Shown one piece after another: positions 51,177 through 60,489 of a DNA stretch of 64,000 nt. Origin of the DNA: an uncultured Glaciecola sp. (GTDB lineage: Bacteria > Pseudomonadota > Gammaproteobacteria > Enterobacterales > Alteromonadaceae); NCBI RefSeq assembly GCF_937770335.1, contig NZ_CALJHY010000009.1:88176-152175 (forward strand), in the 5' to 3' direction. The notes below the pieces were generated by a model. That model was given only the letters and a program-made list of their open reading frames with translations, did not search any database and was not told the origin of the DNA. Both the position numbers and the translations under genes were made by a program. Every line of letters starts with the position of its first letter. The stretch's first letter is position 1.

Positions 51177-51709
51177 AATTTACTCAAATGGAAACGCACA
51201 TGACTATTACCCGATATATGCTCTGCCTTAATCGTGATATTTTCATCGTAGTGTTTTAATACGCCTTGCATCAGACCATGAGCGAGTGCTGACAGCCCTT
51301 TTGATGATTCATATTCCATTATTAGACAAGATGAGTCGGTGTCATCAAAACTAAATTTAGGTAGGACGGCGTCAGGGTAGAGGCTGTGAACTTCAACGTG
51401 AATATGATTATCGAGACTTTTCATAAAATCAAACATGCACGTAGATTCATTGAAAAATGAAGGAAATAAGGTGACAAAACGCCCAGCAAGATGTTCACCA
51501 AAAGTAAAAACTAAAACATCCGCAGGCGTATCAGTTTTTTCTGCTAACTTATTGACCATTTGCAAAAGTTCGTTATGATCGTATGTGCCAACAGACGTAT
51601 ACGAACCGCCAGAGGACAAATCACATTCAACGATTAGTTCATCTAGTAATTCAGGAGAATATTTTGTTTCCACCATTTCATTAAATTCAGTAAAAACGAG
51701 CCCTTTCAT
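51173..51709 (-). CDS. H-NOX heme nitric-oxide-binding protein
   Basis: Cytoplasmic heme sensor of 178 residues. It starts MKGLVFTEFNEMVETKYS, followed by GGSYTSVGTYDHNELLQMV, FTFGEHLAGRF and DNHIHVEVHSLYPDAVLPKF, all H-NOX hallmarks; proximal heme His is His104. The heme-propionate motif YxSxR reads Tyr133-Glu-Ser135-Ser-Lys137, so the usual Arg is Lys. No distal Tyr typical of oxygen-binding anaerobe members was seen, which fits an NO sensor. Co-translated with the GGDEF-EAL gene. Confidence 0.94.
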   Translation of the reverse strand: MKGLVFTEFNEMVETKYSPELLDELIVECDLSSGGSYTSVGTYDHNELLQMVNKLAEKTDTPADVLVFTFGEHLAGRFVTLFPSFFNESTCMFDFMKSLDNHIHVEVHSLYPDAVLPKFSFDDTDSSCLIMEYESSKGLSALAHGLMQGVLKHYDENITIKAEHISGNSHVRFHLSKL

Positions 51710-51951
51710 TTATATACTTCCATGTGTAATGCTTAATGCTTACGCCGATGCGCAACACTTACTTCCCTGTATAACTTGTCTCATTGGCTTGTTTACGAAT
51801 AAATTTTGTAACAAAATATTTCAGTCTATAATCAGGTTATACACTACTTAAAATTCATTTGTAGGCTTATTTAACACAAGTTTTTTAATGTATCCTAAGC
51901 TTCTGTGTACCAATACATAAACTCGTACTATCTGAGTTTAGATCATAAGTT

Positions 51952-53223
51952 TTACTGCTGCTGTTGCCTGATGAGCGGATTAGCGTACATGTTTAACAAT
52001 TTTTGCTGCTCTTCAAAATTTAACATTACTAACCGCGACTCGAGATAACGCTTCGCTAGCTGAGGCTCTTTATCACGCTTCGCTAGCTGAGGCTCTTTAT
52101 CACGCTTCGCTAGCTGAGGCTCTTTATCACGCTTCGCTAGCTGAGGCTCTTTATCACGCTTCGCTAGCTGAGGCTCTTCACTCCCCGTCGTCACTTCATC
52201 ACTAGCTGAATCCACTTTGGGCGTTGCATCTTTGTATTCGCTATTCAACAGACCCAGCGCTATGCTGGAAGTAGAAAAAGGTTGGTAACCGGCTAAAATT
52301 TCTTGATCAATAAAAGCGGAAACCTCTTTTGCATTTTCAAATTGATTGCCGACGAGTTTGCCGAAATGCACATGCACTCTACCCTTTTGACCGGTTATGC
52401 CGTTCACGATACTGTGCATGTCCTCGTTATCAGGTTTATCATAACCTCCTTCCTTTGCTGCTTGGCACAATTCTTTTGCTTTGCTTACATCACATGGATC
52501 AAATTCGTAGGAAATAGAAACAGGCACAATTCTCAAATTTGCAATGTAGTCAGAAAAATCAATCTCTTTTGGTTTGTTCAGTGACAACATAGAAATAATA
52601 GCCGGGTTAGTTACATCAATACCGTCTTTTGCTCGACCCTCCCGCTGTGCAATCCAGAGGTGCTGTTTGTCGTTTTTTAAAGAGCAGTAGATGTACTCAC
52701 TGAGTAACTTAGCCGCAGCTAATTTTGCTCTTCGTCCCTCGACCGAGCGCTGAACTACAAAACACTTATTTAAGCGCAAAATGTCAGCGACCCATCCCTT
52801 ACTTAACAAATTGTCACCAACCGCAATTCGAACCGTGTCTTGGCCATTAATATGTAGCACCCAATTAATGAAGGCTGGATCGAGTGCGATATCTCTATGA
52901 TTGCTTATAAACACGCAAGGTGAAGACAAATCGAGTGTGTCGATTCCAGTCACCGTTAACGCGTTTGTTGTTTTAGTCAACATGCGTTGCATGTAAGGTT
53001 CAATCATACTCTGAAAGTCACGCAAGCTTGCTGTCGTTTGTATTTTTTTGCTAATAAAACGTTTAATAAAATAAGCAAATATTGGCTTAGTAAATTGAGG
53101 CCATTTAGCAAAACGAAAGGCGACTAACGTACTAATAAACTCTTTGTTATTAACTAATTGTTTTAGTACATGGGGTAAATCAGCATTGTCATAGGGTCTG
53201 ATTTCGTCAAATTTAGAGCTCAT
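51952..53223 (-). CDS. PlsC-like acyltransferase with a nine-residue repeat tail
   Basis: Predicted glycerolipid acyltransferase of 423 residues. The active-site block FISNHRDIALDPAF (about 106-118) is the motif-I equivalent with His109 and Asp115; AQREGRAKDG further on resembles the glycerophosphate-binding motif. The C-terminal tail (about 350-400) holds nearly five copies of EPQLAKRDK, encoded by perfect 27-bp repeats, then a charged end. The tail is not part of the catalytic fold, and its copy number may vary. Substrate unknown. Confidence 0.82.
   Translation of the reverse strand: MSSKFDEIRPYDNADLPHVLKQLVNNKEFISTLVAFRFAKWPQFTKPIFAYFIKRFISKKIQTTASLRDFQSMIEPYMQRMLTKTTNALTVTGIDTLDLSSPCVFISNHRDIALDPAFINWVLHINGQDTVRIAVGDNLLSKGWVADILRLNKCFVVQRSVEGRRAKLAAAKLLSEYIYCSLKNDKQHLWIAQREGRAKDGIDVTNPAIISMLSLNKPKEIDFSDYIANLRIVPVSISYEFDPCDVSKAKELCQAAKEGGYDKPDNEDMHSIVNGITGQKGRVHVHFGKLVGNQFENAKEVSAFIDQEILAGYQPFSTSSIALGLLNSEYKDATPKVDSASDEVTTGSEEPQLAKRDKEPQLAKRDKEPQLAKRDKEPQLAKRDKEPQLAKRYLESRLVMLNFEEQQKLLNMYANPLIRQQQQ
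52049..52178 (-). repeat. 27-bp tandem repeat inside the acyltransferase gene
   Basis: Four complete identical copies at 52049-52075, 52076-52102, 52103-52129 and 52130-52156, and 22 bases of a fifth to 52178. The unit is a multiple of three, so changes in copy number keep the reading frame and lengthen or shorten the EPQLAKRDK tail. The absence of any mismatch between copies suggests recent expansion. Confidence 0.96.
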
Positions 53224-53263
53224 ATCTTGGTTTTCACCGTACTTATGTGGCTAGAATATGGGC

Positions 53264-53806
53264 TTATTGTAAAACCCGCCAATTCGCTTCTAGTTGTTCA
53301 ATTGCCGTGCTTACATAAAGCGATTCATCGCTGATCGTAATTGACCAACTTGACTTACGTTCCACCTGTTTTGCTAGGGCTTGAATTTGATCCCATTGAA
53401 AGGCAAAAAATTGAATAGGTAAGGTTTCAAATTGATCTTTACTTTGTTTCCACCAAACATCCGACTTCGTATTGAAACTATACACAAATGTATTTTTTGA
53501 AAGTCGACAGGCTTTTTTCATGCGCTCAAAACTTGGCTCACCAACATCAATCCAACTCAATAACTGATCATCTAATGTTTTTTGCCAAATATCAGGTTCT
53601 TCTACGGAACTTAATCCTTTGGTAAATGCTAATAAGTTTTCGTTATCATCAAAAGAATGAAGGCAAAATACCAGCACACGAACCACCATTCTCTCTAGCG
53701 TTTCAGAAGGATGTTGCGCAACGGTCAAACTCAAGTTGGGATAGTGATGATTGTTTATATCAGCAAGCGTGATATTAAATTTGTAAATTGTGGGTTTAAG
53801 AGCCAT
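53264..53806 (-). CDS. yaeQ: YaeQ family protein
   Basis: A 180-residue protein of the YaeQ family (PD-(D/E)XK nuclease-like fold, function unclear; E. coli YaeQ has 181). Typical segments: KPTIYKFNITLADINNHHY, HPSETLERMVVRVLVFCLH, LSWIDVGEPSFERMKKACRLSKNTFVYSF. It starts 41 bp upstream of the acyltransferase gene on the same strand, so the two may be co-transcribed. Confidence 0.93.
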   Translation of the reverse strand: MALKPTIYKFNITLADINNHHYPNLSLTVAQHPSETLERMVVRVLVFCLHSFDDNENLLAFTKGLSSVEEPDIWQKTLDDQLLSWIDVGEPSFERMKKACRLSKNTFVYSFNTKSDVWWKQSKDQFETLPIQFFAFQWDQIQALAKQVERKSSWSITISDESLYVSTAIEQLEANWRVLQ

Positions 53807-54345
53807 TTGATTTTCAGTTGTTCAGTTAGATTTCGGCATTATTGCAGGTCAACCAAGTTACCCGTGATCGCGCGTTCTAAAACGAGTAATCAGGAGTGTA
53901 CACTACATATAAATTATCTTTTTAAAAGAATGCATGTAACGACCAAACGAGGATAGATTATGTCTGTATTGCTTGCCACTAAAAAAACATCTTATGTTTG
54001 CAAACGAGCCGTGTAAGCACCCATGTTATATTATAAATTTTCACTTAAAAGTGTGACATTTAGTTCAAAATACTAATTATTCGCAAATATAACCAAACGG
54101 CCAATTTGAAAATAAGTTAACACTCTGTTTTACCTGTGTATTATTTTTGGTACGAGCTTTGCTTTACTTTTTAGCACAATAACAATTATGTGTAGATAGA
54201 TGCCGTTAGTGACGACATTGTCATGTCCTTGAACTGCTATGCTTTTTACATTTAGTGTCCTTTGGATATAATAATCTTCGTGTGAAGCAACCTAAAATGC
54301 AATATGCACATCATTGATAAATCGTGTTAATAAAGGAATCTGATC
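53807..54345. other. Gene-free stretch between yaeQ and the LiaF-like gene
   Basis: About 540 bp, AT-rich. A mini-ORF of 18 codons at 53960-54016 has a GAGG eight bases before its ATG, but no family is known to me and nothing supports translation. Otherwise nothing seen. AAGGAA at 54335 belongs to the next gene. Confidence 0.4.
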
Positions 54346-55002
54346 ATGCCAGTAAAGTTAGAAGATAGACCCATAGAACAAGTAAAAGAAGAAGTCATTG
54401 ATGTACTTATTCACAATTACAGTCATGGCATTATTTCTAGTGACGCTTTTGAGCGTCGACTGGATGCGGTTATAGGTACCTCATCGCATCAAGAAATGGT
54501 GGATCAGATTCAAGATTTAGATGCTGCGCCAGACGACACCTTGAAAAAGCAAAAGGAACAGCAGTTTTCTGTGAACTATAGCCAAGCGCCAGCTGAAGAC
54601 AAAGAAACGTTAATTAATATTTTGGGCGATACTGACCGCAGTGGTGTCTGGACAGTGCCCAAAGAAATTAGACTATTTACTTTACTCGGTGGCTCAACCC
54701 TCGACTTCACAGACGCCCGTTTTACAAGTCCTTATGTGACAGTAAAAGTGTTCAGTCTATTGGGTAGTGATAAAATATTCGTCCCTGAAAATGTGAATGT
54801 ATTGTCAAAGGCATTCTGTATATTAGGAACTTCAAAAAATAAAGCGCCCTCAGTTGCGTCCATACATGCACCTACAATTACGATTGAAGGTGTAATTATT
54901 TTATCCGAAATTAGTATTAAACTTAAAACTACAATGAAAGAAAGCTTCGTCGCATTTGCGAATAAAATGAAGACCATGTTTGAATCAAATCCGAAGGTAT
55001 AA
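54346..55002 (+). CDS. DUF1707 / LiaF-C-like protein
   Basis: Soluble protein of 218 residues. The N-terminus (EEVIDVLIHNYSHGIISSDAFERRLDAVIGTSSHQEMVDQIQDL) is a DUF1707/SHOCT-like helical module. The C-terminal part (VWTVPKEIRLFTLLGGSTLDFTDARF...) is a right-handed beta repeat of the LiaF C-terminal type, with repeated 'LLGG/LGSD' turns. LiaF-type proteins take part in cell-envelope stress response in Gram-positives; here no sensor kinase is adjacent and the role is unknown. Confidence 0.78.
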   Translation: MPVKLEDRPIEQVKEEVIDVLIHNYSHGIISSDAFERRLDAVIGTSSHQEMVDQIQDLDAAPDDTLKKQKEQQFSVNYSQAPAEDKETLINILGDTDRSGVWTVPKEIRLFTLLGGSTLDFTDARFTSPYVTVKVFSLLGSDKIFVPENVNVLSKAFCILGTSKNKAPSVASIHAPTITIEGVIILSEISIKLKTTMKESFVAFANKMKTMFESNPKV

Positions 55003-55280
55003 TTCATTTCTTCAGTATGCTTTGCTTATTCACTTGCATGCACTAGACACGCCGATTCAATAAAACCCGATATACGCTTTGCTATGGGCGGTTTTACGCA
55101 TTTTATTTCGCCTTTTTTAGGCTGATTACAATTTGCATGAACTTATCCTAAATTAACGCTGTAATAATAGGGTATCGGCACAATATTGCGCCATGCTGCT
55201 GTATTATTTACGCCATCGATAATTGCTGCAGGTATAAGCTGTCTTTGGACTTTTTTGATTATATGAGTAAGGAGCACTGG

Positions 55281-56375
55281 ATGCATTGGCGTCGTTGGTT
55301 GGTAGCTGTCGTTTTTTGTTTTGCCGTAGTCGGCTTACTTGGTTTTGTTAAATTTAACCAAGTTATGGCTGCAATCGCCTTCGGAGAGTCGTTCCCCGAG
55401 CCTAGTGAAATGGTAAAAATTGAAAGCGTTGCAATATCGACTTGGCAGCCTAACTTAAAGCTCATTGGCTCAGTTTTACCGACGCAAAGCTTAGAAATTC
55501 GTAACGAACTGGATGGCGTAGTTACTTATATCGGATTTAAGTCCGGCGGAAAAGTCGAAAAAGGCGCCGTTTTATTAAGAATGCAAATTGACGACGAGTT
55601 AGCACAACTCGACGCTATTGACGCAGAAATAACCATTGCCGAACTAGATGTCAGGCGATTTAAAAAGTTATTCGAGCAACGTGCTGCAAGTCTCGATCAA
55701 TACGAACGAGCAAAAGCACAATTAGCAGTGTCTGCGGCTCGAAAACGAGCACTTGAAGCTGTTATCGCAAAAAAGACAGTCATAGCGCCTTTTAGCGGTC
55801 AAGCCGGATTGCATGAACTGGAAATTGGGGCATTTTTATCTGCCGATACAATGGCCACAAAGCTGGTTAGTGATTCACATACCGTTTGGGTTGATTTCAA
55901 TATTCCACAAACCTATTCAAACTTAACGGTAGGAACCAACGTGGCTGTGAGTGCCGACAATTTGGGACTGCATGATGCGAAAGCCGTTATAGCAGCAATC
56001 GATCAAGAAATATCAACACGTTCTAGAAATATAAAAGTACGCGCAGAACTAACGAGCCACCAAGTTAAGTTAAAACCGGGCGCTATTGTTACCGTTTCAG
56101 TGCCGGTTGATGCACTCAAACAAGTTGTACGACTTTCTAGTAAAGCAATTAGATACGATACTTTTGGAAGCTATGTTTTCAAATTAACAAAAGATGACAA
56201 GGACAATTGGCGCGCCGCTCGCCAAGTAGTTAATGTAATTTATAAAGAGGGTGAAAGCAGTATTATTGATATTGCTTCGAGCAACGGATTGGAAGTAAAC
56301 GATATTATTGCAACTCAAGGATCGTTTAAATTGCGCGAAGGTATTTTGGTTTATATCGATGAACAAGGCGAATAA
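55281..56375 (+). CDS. RND efflux periplasmic adaptor (membrane-fusion protein)
   Basis: AcrA/MexA-type adaptor, 364 residues, that bridges the inner-membrane pump and an outer-membrane channel. One N-terminal membrane anchor (about 4-24), a lipoyl half (LEIRNELDGVVTYIGFKSGGKVEKGAVLLRM), a short helical hairpin, the second lipoyl half (KKTVIAPFSGQAGLHELEIGAFLS) and a beta-barrel. The frame opens at a TTG at 55245, but the ATG at 55281 has AAGGAG six bases upstream. The permease gene begins 5 bp after the stop. No outer-membrane channel gene is adjacent. Confidence 0.92.
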   Translation: MHWRRWLVAVVFCFAVVGLLGFVKFNQVMAAIAFGESFPEPSEMVKIESVAISTWQPNLKLIGSVLPTQSLEIRNELDGVVTYIGFKSGGKVEKGAVLLRMQIDDELAQLDAIDAEITIAELDVRRFKKLFEQRAASLDQYERAKAQLAVSAARKRALEAVIAKKTVIAPFSGQAGLHELEIGAFLSADTMATKLVSDSHTVWVDFNIPQTYSNLTVGTNVAVSADNLGLHDAKAVIAAIDQEISTRSRNIKVRAELTSHQVKLKPGAIVTVSVPVDALKQVVRLSSKAIRYDTFGSYVFKLTKDDKDNWRAARQVVNVIYKEGESSIIDIASSNGLEVNDIIATQGSFKLREGILVYIDEQGE

Positions 56376-56380
56376 AGATT

Positions 56381-59300
56381 ATGGACAATCAGAAGCCTGA
56401 CCTTGGCAAGCCTAGCATCATGGATGTTTTTTGTAAGCGCCCTATTCTCGCTATCGTATTGTCACTTGGTCTATGTCTAGTCGGTATTAGAGCTGCACTA
56501 GAATTGCCTATCCTACAATTTCCAAAAATTGAAAGTGCATCACTGCAAGTTGTTACACCTTATGTTGGTGCGTCAGCCGAAGTCGTTCAGGGGTTTATTA
56601 CCGAACCTATTGAACGAGCAGCGGCTTCCGTACCCGGTGTCGACTACATTGATTCAAATACAACACCCGGCGTTAGTAATGTCACAGTATGGTTGCGTCT
56701 TGGCATTGACAGTACCCGAGCATTAGCTGAACTTTCCTCAAGGCTCGACCAAATCCGCTTTGAATTGCCGACTGGCGCTGAAGACCCAACGGTTCAAGTT
56801 GTGAGGGCCGACAGACCCTTTGCTGTCTTCTATTTAACGGTTAATTACGATGAAGAAGCCGCCGGCATGTCGCGCTTCGAAGTTACTGATTATCTTTCTC
56901 GTCGAGTTGTGCCTAGTTTATCCACTATTCCAGGTGTTCAGCGTGTTGGGCTTGAGGGTGGTCGTTCTCCAGCTATGCGTATTTGGTTAAACCCAGAAAA
57001 AATGGCTGCGCTTGATGTTGCGGCCGATGATATTTCTGAAGCACTGCGCGCAAACAATCTGGTGGCAACGTTGGGACGTAGTGAAAACGCTCAACAACGC
57101 ATAGGCTTGCTAACAGATACCTCTCTCAGCAATGCCGAGGAGTTTGAAAATCTTATCATTCGCCAAATAGATGGTGCTCAAATTCGTATTAAGGATATTG
57201 CCGACGTAAAATTAGGTGAAGAGGAAGGTCAAGTCAGCTCGCGTTTAGACAAAGATACCGTTTTATATATTTCTGTATGGCCGTTGCCTGGTGCTAACGA
57301 AATCGAAATTGGCGATCGTTTGTACGACATGTTGGAAAAGGTAAATCAAACATTACCTCAAGGTTTAAGCATTACTGACGGATATGACGGCACCATTTAC
57401 ATGCGCAGTGCATTGCGAGAAATATTTATCACGTTAGCCGAAACTATCATTTTAGTTGGTGTAGTCGTGGTTGCCATGATGGGTTCTTTTAGAACTGCTT
57501 TAGTCCCCCTTATTACTATTCCTATTTCAATTTTAGGTGCGATCGCCGGCATGACATTGATGGGCTTCTCCCTTAATTTACTAACCGTTCTAGCTATTGT
57601 TTTGTCGGTGGGATTAGTGGTCGACGATGCTATTGTTGTTGTTGAAAATGTCGCCCGACATATGCGTCAAGGCATGACCAGAATGGAAGCTGCTTTGGCA
57701 AGTTCCAGACAATTACTTGCCCCAATTATCAGTATGACCATCACCCTCGCGGCTGTTTATGCCCCGATCGGACTATTGTCCGGACTCACTGGCGCATTAT
57801 TTAAAGAGTTTGCATTTACCTTAGCTATCGCCGTTTTAATATCCGGTTTTGTTGCCTTAACGTTATCTCCTATTATGAGTGCCTATGCCTCGCCTGAGGG
57901 TGGTAAAGAGGGTAAGTTCACGCGTAAGGTAAATGGCTTCTTTGAACGCCTACAAACAACCTATGGAAAAGTAATTATTCGTACTATCGAGTGGAAAGCG
58001 CAAGTGCTTACTATTGCCCTGTTTCTTGCTTTACTTACGGTACCATTCTATTTGTTATCATTAAAAGAATTGGCACCAACAGAAGACCAATCTAGTATTA
58101 ATGTTATTGTTGAGTCTTCACCTGAAGCTTCTTTGCAATACAGTATGAAGCAAATGGACAGTGTTGTAGACACGATGAAAGAGCTTGAAGGTGCAGAGGC
58201 CATGTGGCAAATAGTGAATCCTCTTGGCGCGTTTAGTGGCGTTAATTTTGTAGACCAAAGTGAGCGTGATCAAAGTGTTCAGGAAATGTTTTGGAAAGCG
58301 TTTGCCTCGCTTTCGTCTGTGACAGGACTAAAAGCATTCCCCGTTTTAGATTCTGCCCTGCCCACATCTGGTAATTTTTCGGTTGAATTGGTGGTTCTCA
58401 GCACTGACTCTTATACAGACATGAAAGTGAATGCAAACAAGATGGTTCAGGCTGCCATTGCCAGTGAAAAGTTTCTTTTTGCCGACACCGACTTAAAAAT
58501 CGACTTACCGCAAGCACGCTTTAACATAAATAGACAACGTATTGCCGACCTAGGCATGGACTTAACAACTGTTAGTCGTCAATTAGAGGTGATGTTGTCT
58601 GGTAACTTTGTTAATCGATACAATCAGGATGGCCGAGCTTATCGAGTCATTCCTATGATTGATGAAGCAGGAAGAGCGAATCCTGATGCCATACTTGATC
58701 TCCAAATTCGCACACCCGCTGGTGATTTAATACCTATTCGCTCTATTGCCACATTAATAACGGAAACCGCACCGCGTGTACTGAGTAAATTTCAACAGAA
58801 GAACGCGTTTAGGATCTATGGCGAAGTTATTCCGGGAACCACTAAAGAACAAGGGTTAAGCGCGCTAGAAGATGCTGCTGCTCTCCTTCTGCCAGCTGAT
58901 TACAGTATTGACTATGCTGGCGAGTCTCGTCAAATAAGGCTTGAAGGAAACACCTTAGAAGGTGTTTTATTAGTCGCATTAGTCTTTGTTTTTCTCGTGC
59001 TTGCCGTTCAATTCAATAGCTTTAGAGACCCTTTAGTGGTGTTACTAGGTAGCGTTCCACTAGCGCTTGCGGGAGCTATGATGTTTGCATTTTTAGACTT
59101 CACTACTATCAACATATACTCACAAGTGGGTTTTATAACCTTGGTCGGCTTGATAGCTAAAAATGGTATCTTAATAGTCGAATTTGCTAATCATATGCAG
59201 AAAATGGGGCATACCAAGCTAGAAGCAATACAACTGGCCGCACAAACCAGACTGCGTCCGGTATTAATGACAACGGCAGCAACGGTTTTAGGTCACTTTC

Positions 59301-59485
59301 CTTTGGTCTTAGTTACTGGTGCGGGAGCAGAAGCGAGAAACAGTATCGGTATTATATTAGTTGCCGGTATGTTGGTAGGAACCGCGTTCACCCTACTTGT
59401 GCTGCCCAGTGTTTATATGGTTTTAGCATCTACTCATTCACCAGATCAATTAAATGATGAAGGTATCGGTATTGAGAGTACATAA
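56381..59485 (+). CDS. RND efflux permease (AcrB-like)
   Basis: Proton-driven inner-membrane pump of 1034 residues with the two-fold RND layout: MDVFCKRPILAIVLSLGLCLVG helix 1, large periplasmic loop, helices 2-6 with the proton-relay Asp pair in VGLVVDDAIVVVENVARHM, second loop and helices 8-12 (GLIAKNGILIVEFANHMQ). Sequence suggests the multidrug (HAE1) group, not the heavy-metal group. Drug specificity cannot be told. No local TetR-type repressor is present. Confidence 0.95.
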   Translation: MDNQKPDLGKPSIMDVFCKRPILAIVLSLGLCLVGIRAALELPILQFPKIESASLQVVTPYVGASAEVVQGFITEPIERAAASVPGVDYIDSNTTPGVSNVTVWLRLGIDSTRALAELSSRLDQIRFELPTGAEDPTVQVVRADRPFAVFYLTVNYDEEAAGMSRFEVTDYLSRRVVPSLSTIPGVQRVGLEGGRSPAMRIWLNPEKMAALDVAADDISEALRANNLVATLGRSENAQQRIGLLTDTSLSNAEEFENLIIRQIDGAQIRIKDIADVKLGEEEGQVSSRLDKDTVLYISVWPLPGANEIEIGDRLYDMLEKVNQTLPQGLSITDGYDGTIYMRSALREIFITLAETIILVGVVVVAMMGSFRTALVPLITIPISILGAIAGMTLMGFSLNLLTVLAIVLSVGLVVDDAIVVVENVARHMRQGMTRMEAALASSRQLLAPIISMTITLAAVYAPIGLLSGLTGALFKEFAFTLAIAVLISGFVALTLSPIMSAYASPEGGKEGKFTRKVNGFFERLQTTYGKVIIRTIEWKAQVLTIALFLALLTVPFYLLSLKELAPTEDQSSINVIVESSPEASLQYSMKQMDSVVDTMKELEGAEAMWQIVNPLGAFSGVNFVDQSERDQSVQEMFWKAFASLSSVTGLKAFPVLDSALPTSGNFSVELVVLSTDSYTDMKVNANKMVQAAIASEKFLFADTDLKIDLPQARFNINRQRIADLGMDLTTVSRQLEVMLSGNFVNRYNQDGRAYRVIPMIDEAGRANPDAILDLQIRTPAGDLIPIRSIATLITETAPRVLSKFQQKNAFRIYGEVIPGTTKEQGLSALEDAAALLLPADYSIDYAGESRQIRLEGNTLEGVLLVALVFVFLVLAVQFNSFRDPLVVLLGSVPLALAGAMMFAFLDFTTINIYSQVGFITLVGLIAKNGILIVEFANHMQKMGHTKLEAIQLAAQTRLRPVLMTTAATVLGHFPLVLVTGAGAEARNSIGIILVAGMLVGTAFTLLVLPSVYMVLASTHSPDQLNDEGIGIEST

Positions 59486-59680
59486 AAATCGAATGACACA
59501 GGCTGACATTTAGAATAACGCAGAAAAAATGTCTTAAACTGAGATCTAGAGCAATATTTCAATAGCTATAAGTCTATAAATATGTAAATTTAATGATCAT
59601 TCTTTGTATTTTTTTTGTTTCAGATATATGCTTAAGAAATATGATGTTTTAGTCACACTTCAACCCAATAAGAGAAGCCT

Positions 59681-59920
59681 ATGCCTTTCAATAATGAGCT
59701 TACCGAAGAACTTAATCTTATCTTAAAATTTCCCAACAAAAGCTTGATGCAAGGGCTTAAAGTACACAACGACGCTGACCCAAGTAGAGTTGCGGCGGCA
59801 AAACGATTATTTGATAAAGGTATTGTTAGCCAGCCTGATGGTGGCTATCTAACTGACCTAGGACATGATCTTGCTGAGCACGTCTCAGTGGTACAATCGG
59901 CATTAACGCATTCAGGATAA
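59681..59920 (+). CDS. Conserved small protein, TIGR02647 family
   Basis: A 79-residue cytoplasmic protein of unknown function. The pattern NELTEELNLILKF...GLKVHNDADPSRVAAAKRLFDKGIVSQPDGGYLTDLGHDLAEH is characteristic of this gammaproteobacterial family. All-helical with a probable winged-helix-like shape. Stands alone, 97 bp before the hibernation factor gene. Confidence 0.88.
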   Translation: MPFNNELTEELNLILKFPNKSLMQGLKVHNDADPSRVAAAKRLFDKGIVSQPDGGYLTDLGHDLAEHVSVVQSALTHSG

Positions 59921-60017
59921 TCTGACAAAAGAACATTTTAGACCTTGTGTTTTACTGATATTGTCCCAAACTCTATTGTGAAGACACGAAAACGTAATCA
60001 AAAAAAGAGGAAAACCT

Positions 60018-60374
60018 ATGAAAATAAATGTTTCAGGTCACCATTGCGATATCTCAGAGTCAGTTAAAGAAGATATTGAGCAAAAGTTCTCGAAAATAGC
60101 CAGCCATTTCCCTACCCTTATCGCCATAGACATCATTGTGACTAAAGAACACGGTGAATTCAGTGCTGAAGTTGCCACTAAATATGAAGGCACCAGTATT
60201 GCAGTCAAAGGCAAAAACGACGTCATGTATCCAGCCATAACTCAAGCTCGTAAAAAGTTGGATGCTGCACTTAAACACCGAAAAGGTCAGTTAAAAGGTG
60301 ACTTACATGAAAAACCTACTGTGACCACACCAGAAATTGCGCATGAAATCATCCAGGATATGGACCTGACCTAA
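60018..60374 (+). CDS. Ribosome hibernation factor, HPF/RaiA family
   Basis: Binds the 30S subunit and inactivates ribosomes in stationary phase or stress. The 118 residues have the S30AE fold: KINVSGHHCDISESVKEDIEQKFSKI, FSAEVATKYEGTSIAVKGKNDVMYPAITQARKKLDAALKHRKGQLKG. The tail beyond the domain is short, so this is a short-type HPF or RaiA; the two are hard to separate. GAGGAAAACC precedes the ATG. It is not in the rpoN operon where hpf often lies. Confidence 0.92.
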   Translation: MKINVSGHHCDISESVKEDIEQKFSKIASHFPTLIAIDIIVTKEHGEFSAEVATKYEGTSIAVKGKNDVMYPAITQARKKLDAALKHRKGQLKGDLHEKPTVTTPEIAHEIIQDMDLT

Positions 60375-60489
60375 CTTCTCCGTTATTTGACAATAGTGCT
60401 CAAGTTAACGCTAAGAACTTGAGTGCTATAACAAAGACAGCCTGCATAATTTAGATTCAACTTTCATCTCAAACAAAAGACAAACATAT

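Noticed and set aside
53960..54016. 18-codon mini-ORF with a GAGG Shine-Dalgarno
   Set aside because: Nothing else supports translation, and such chance ORFs are frequent.
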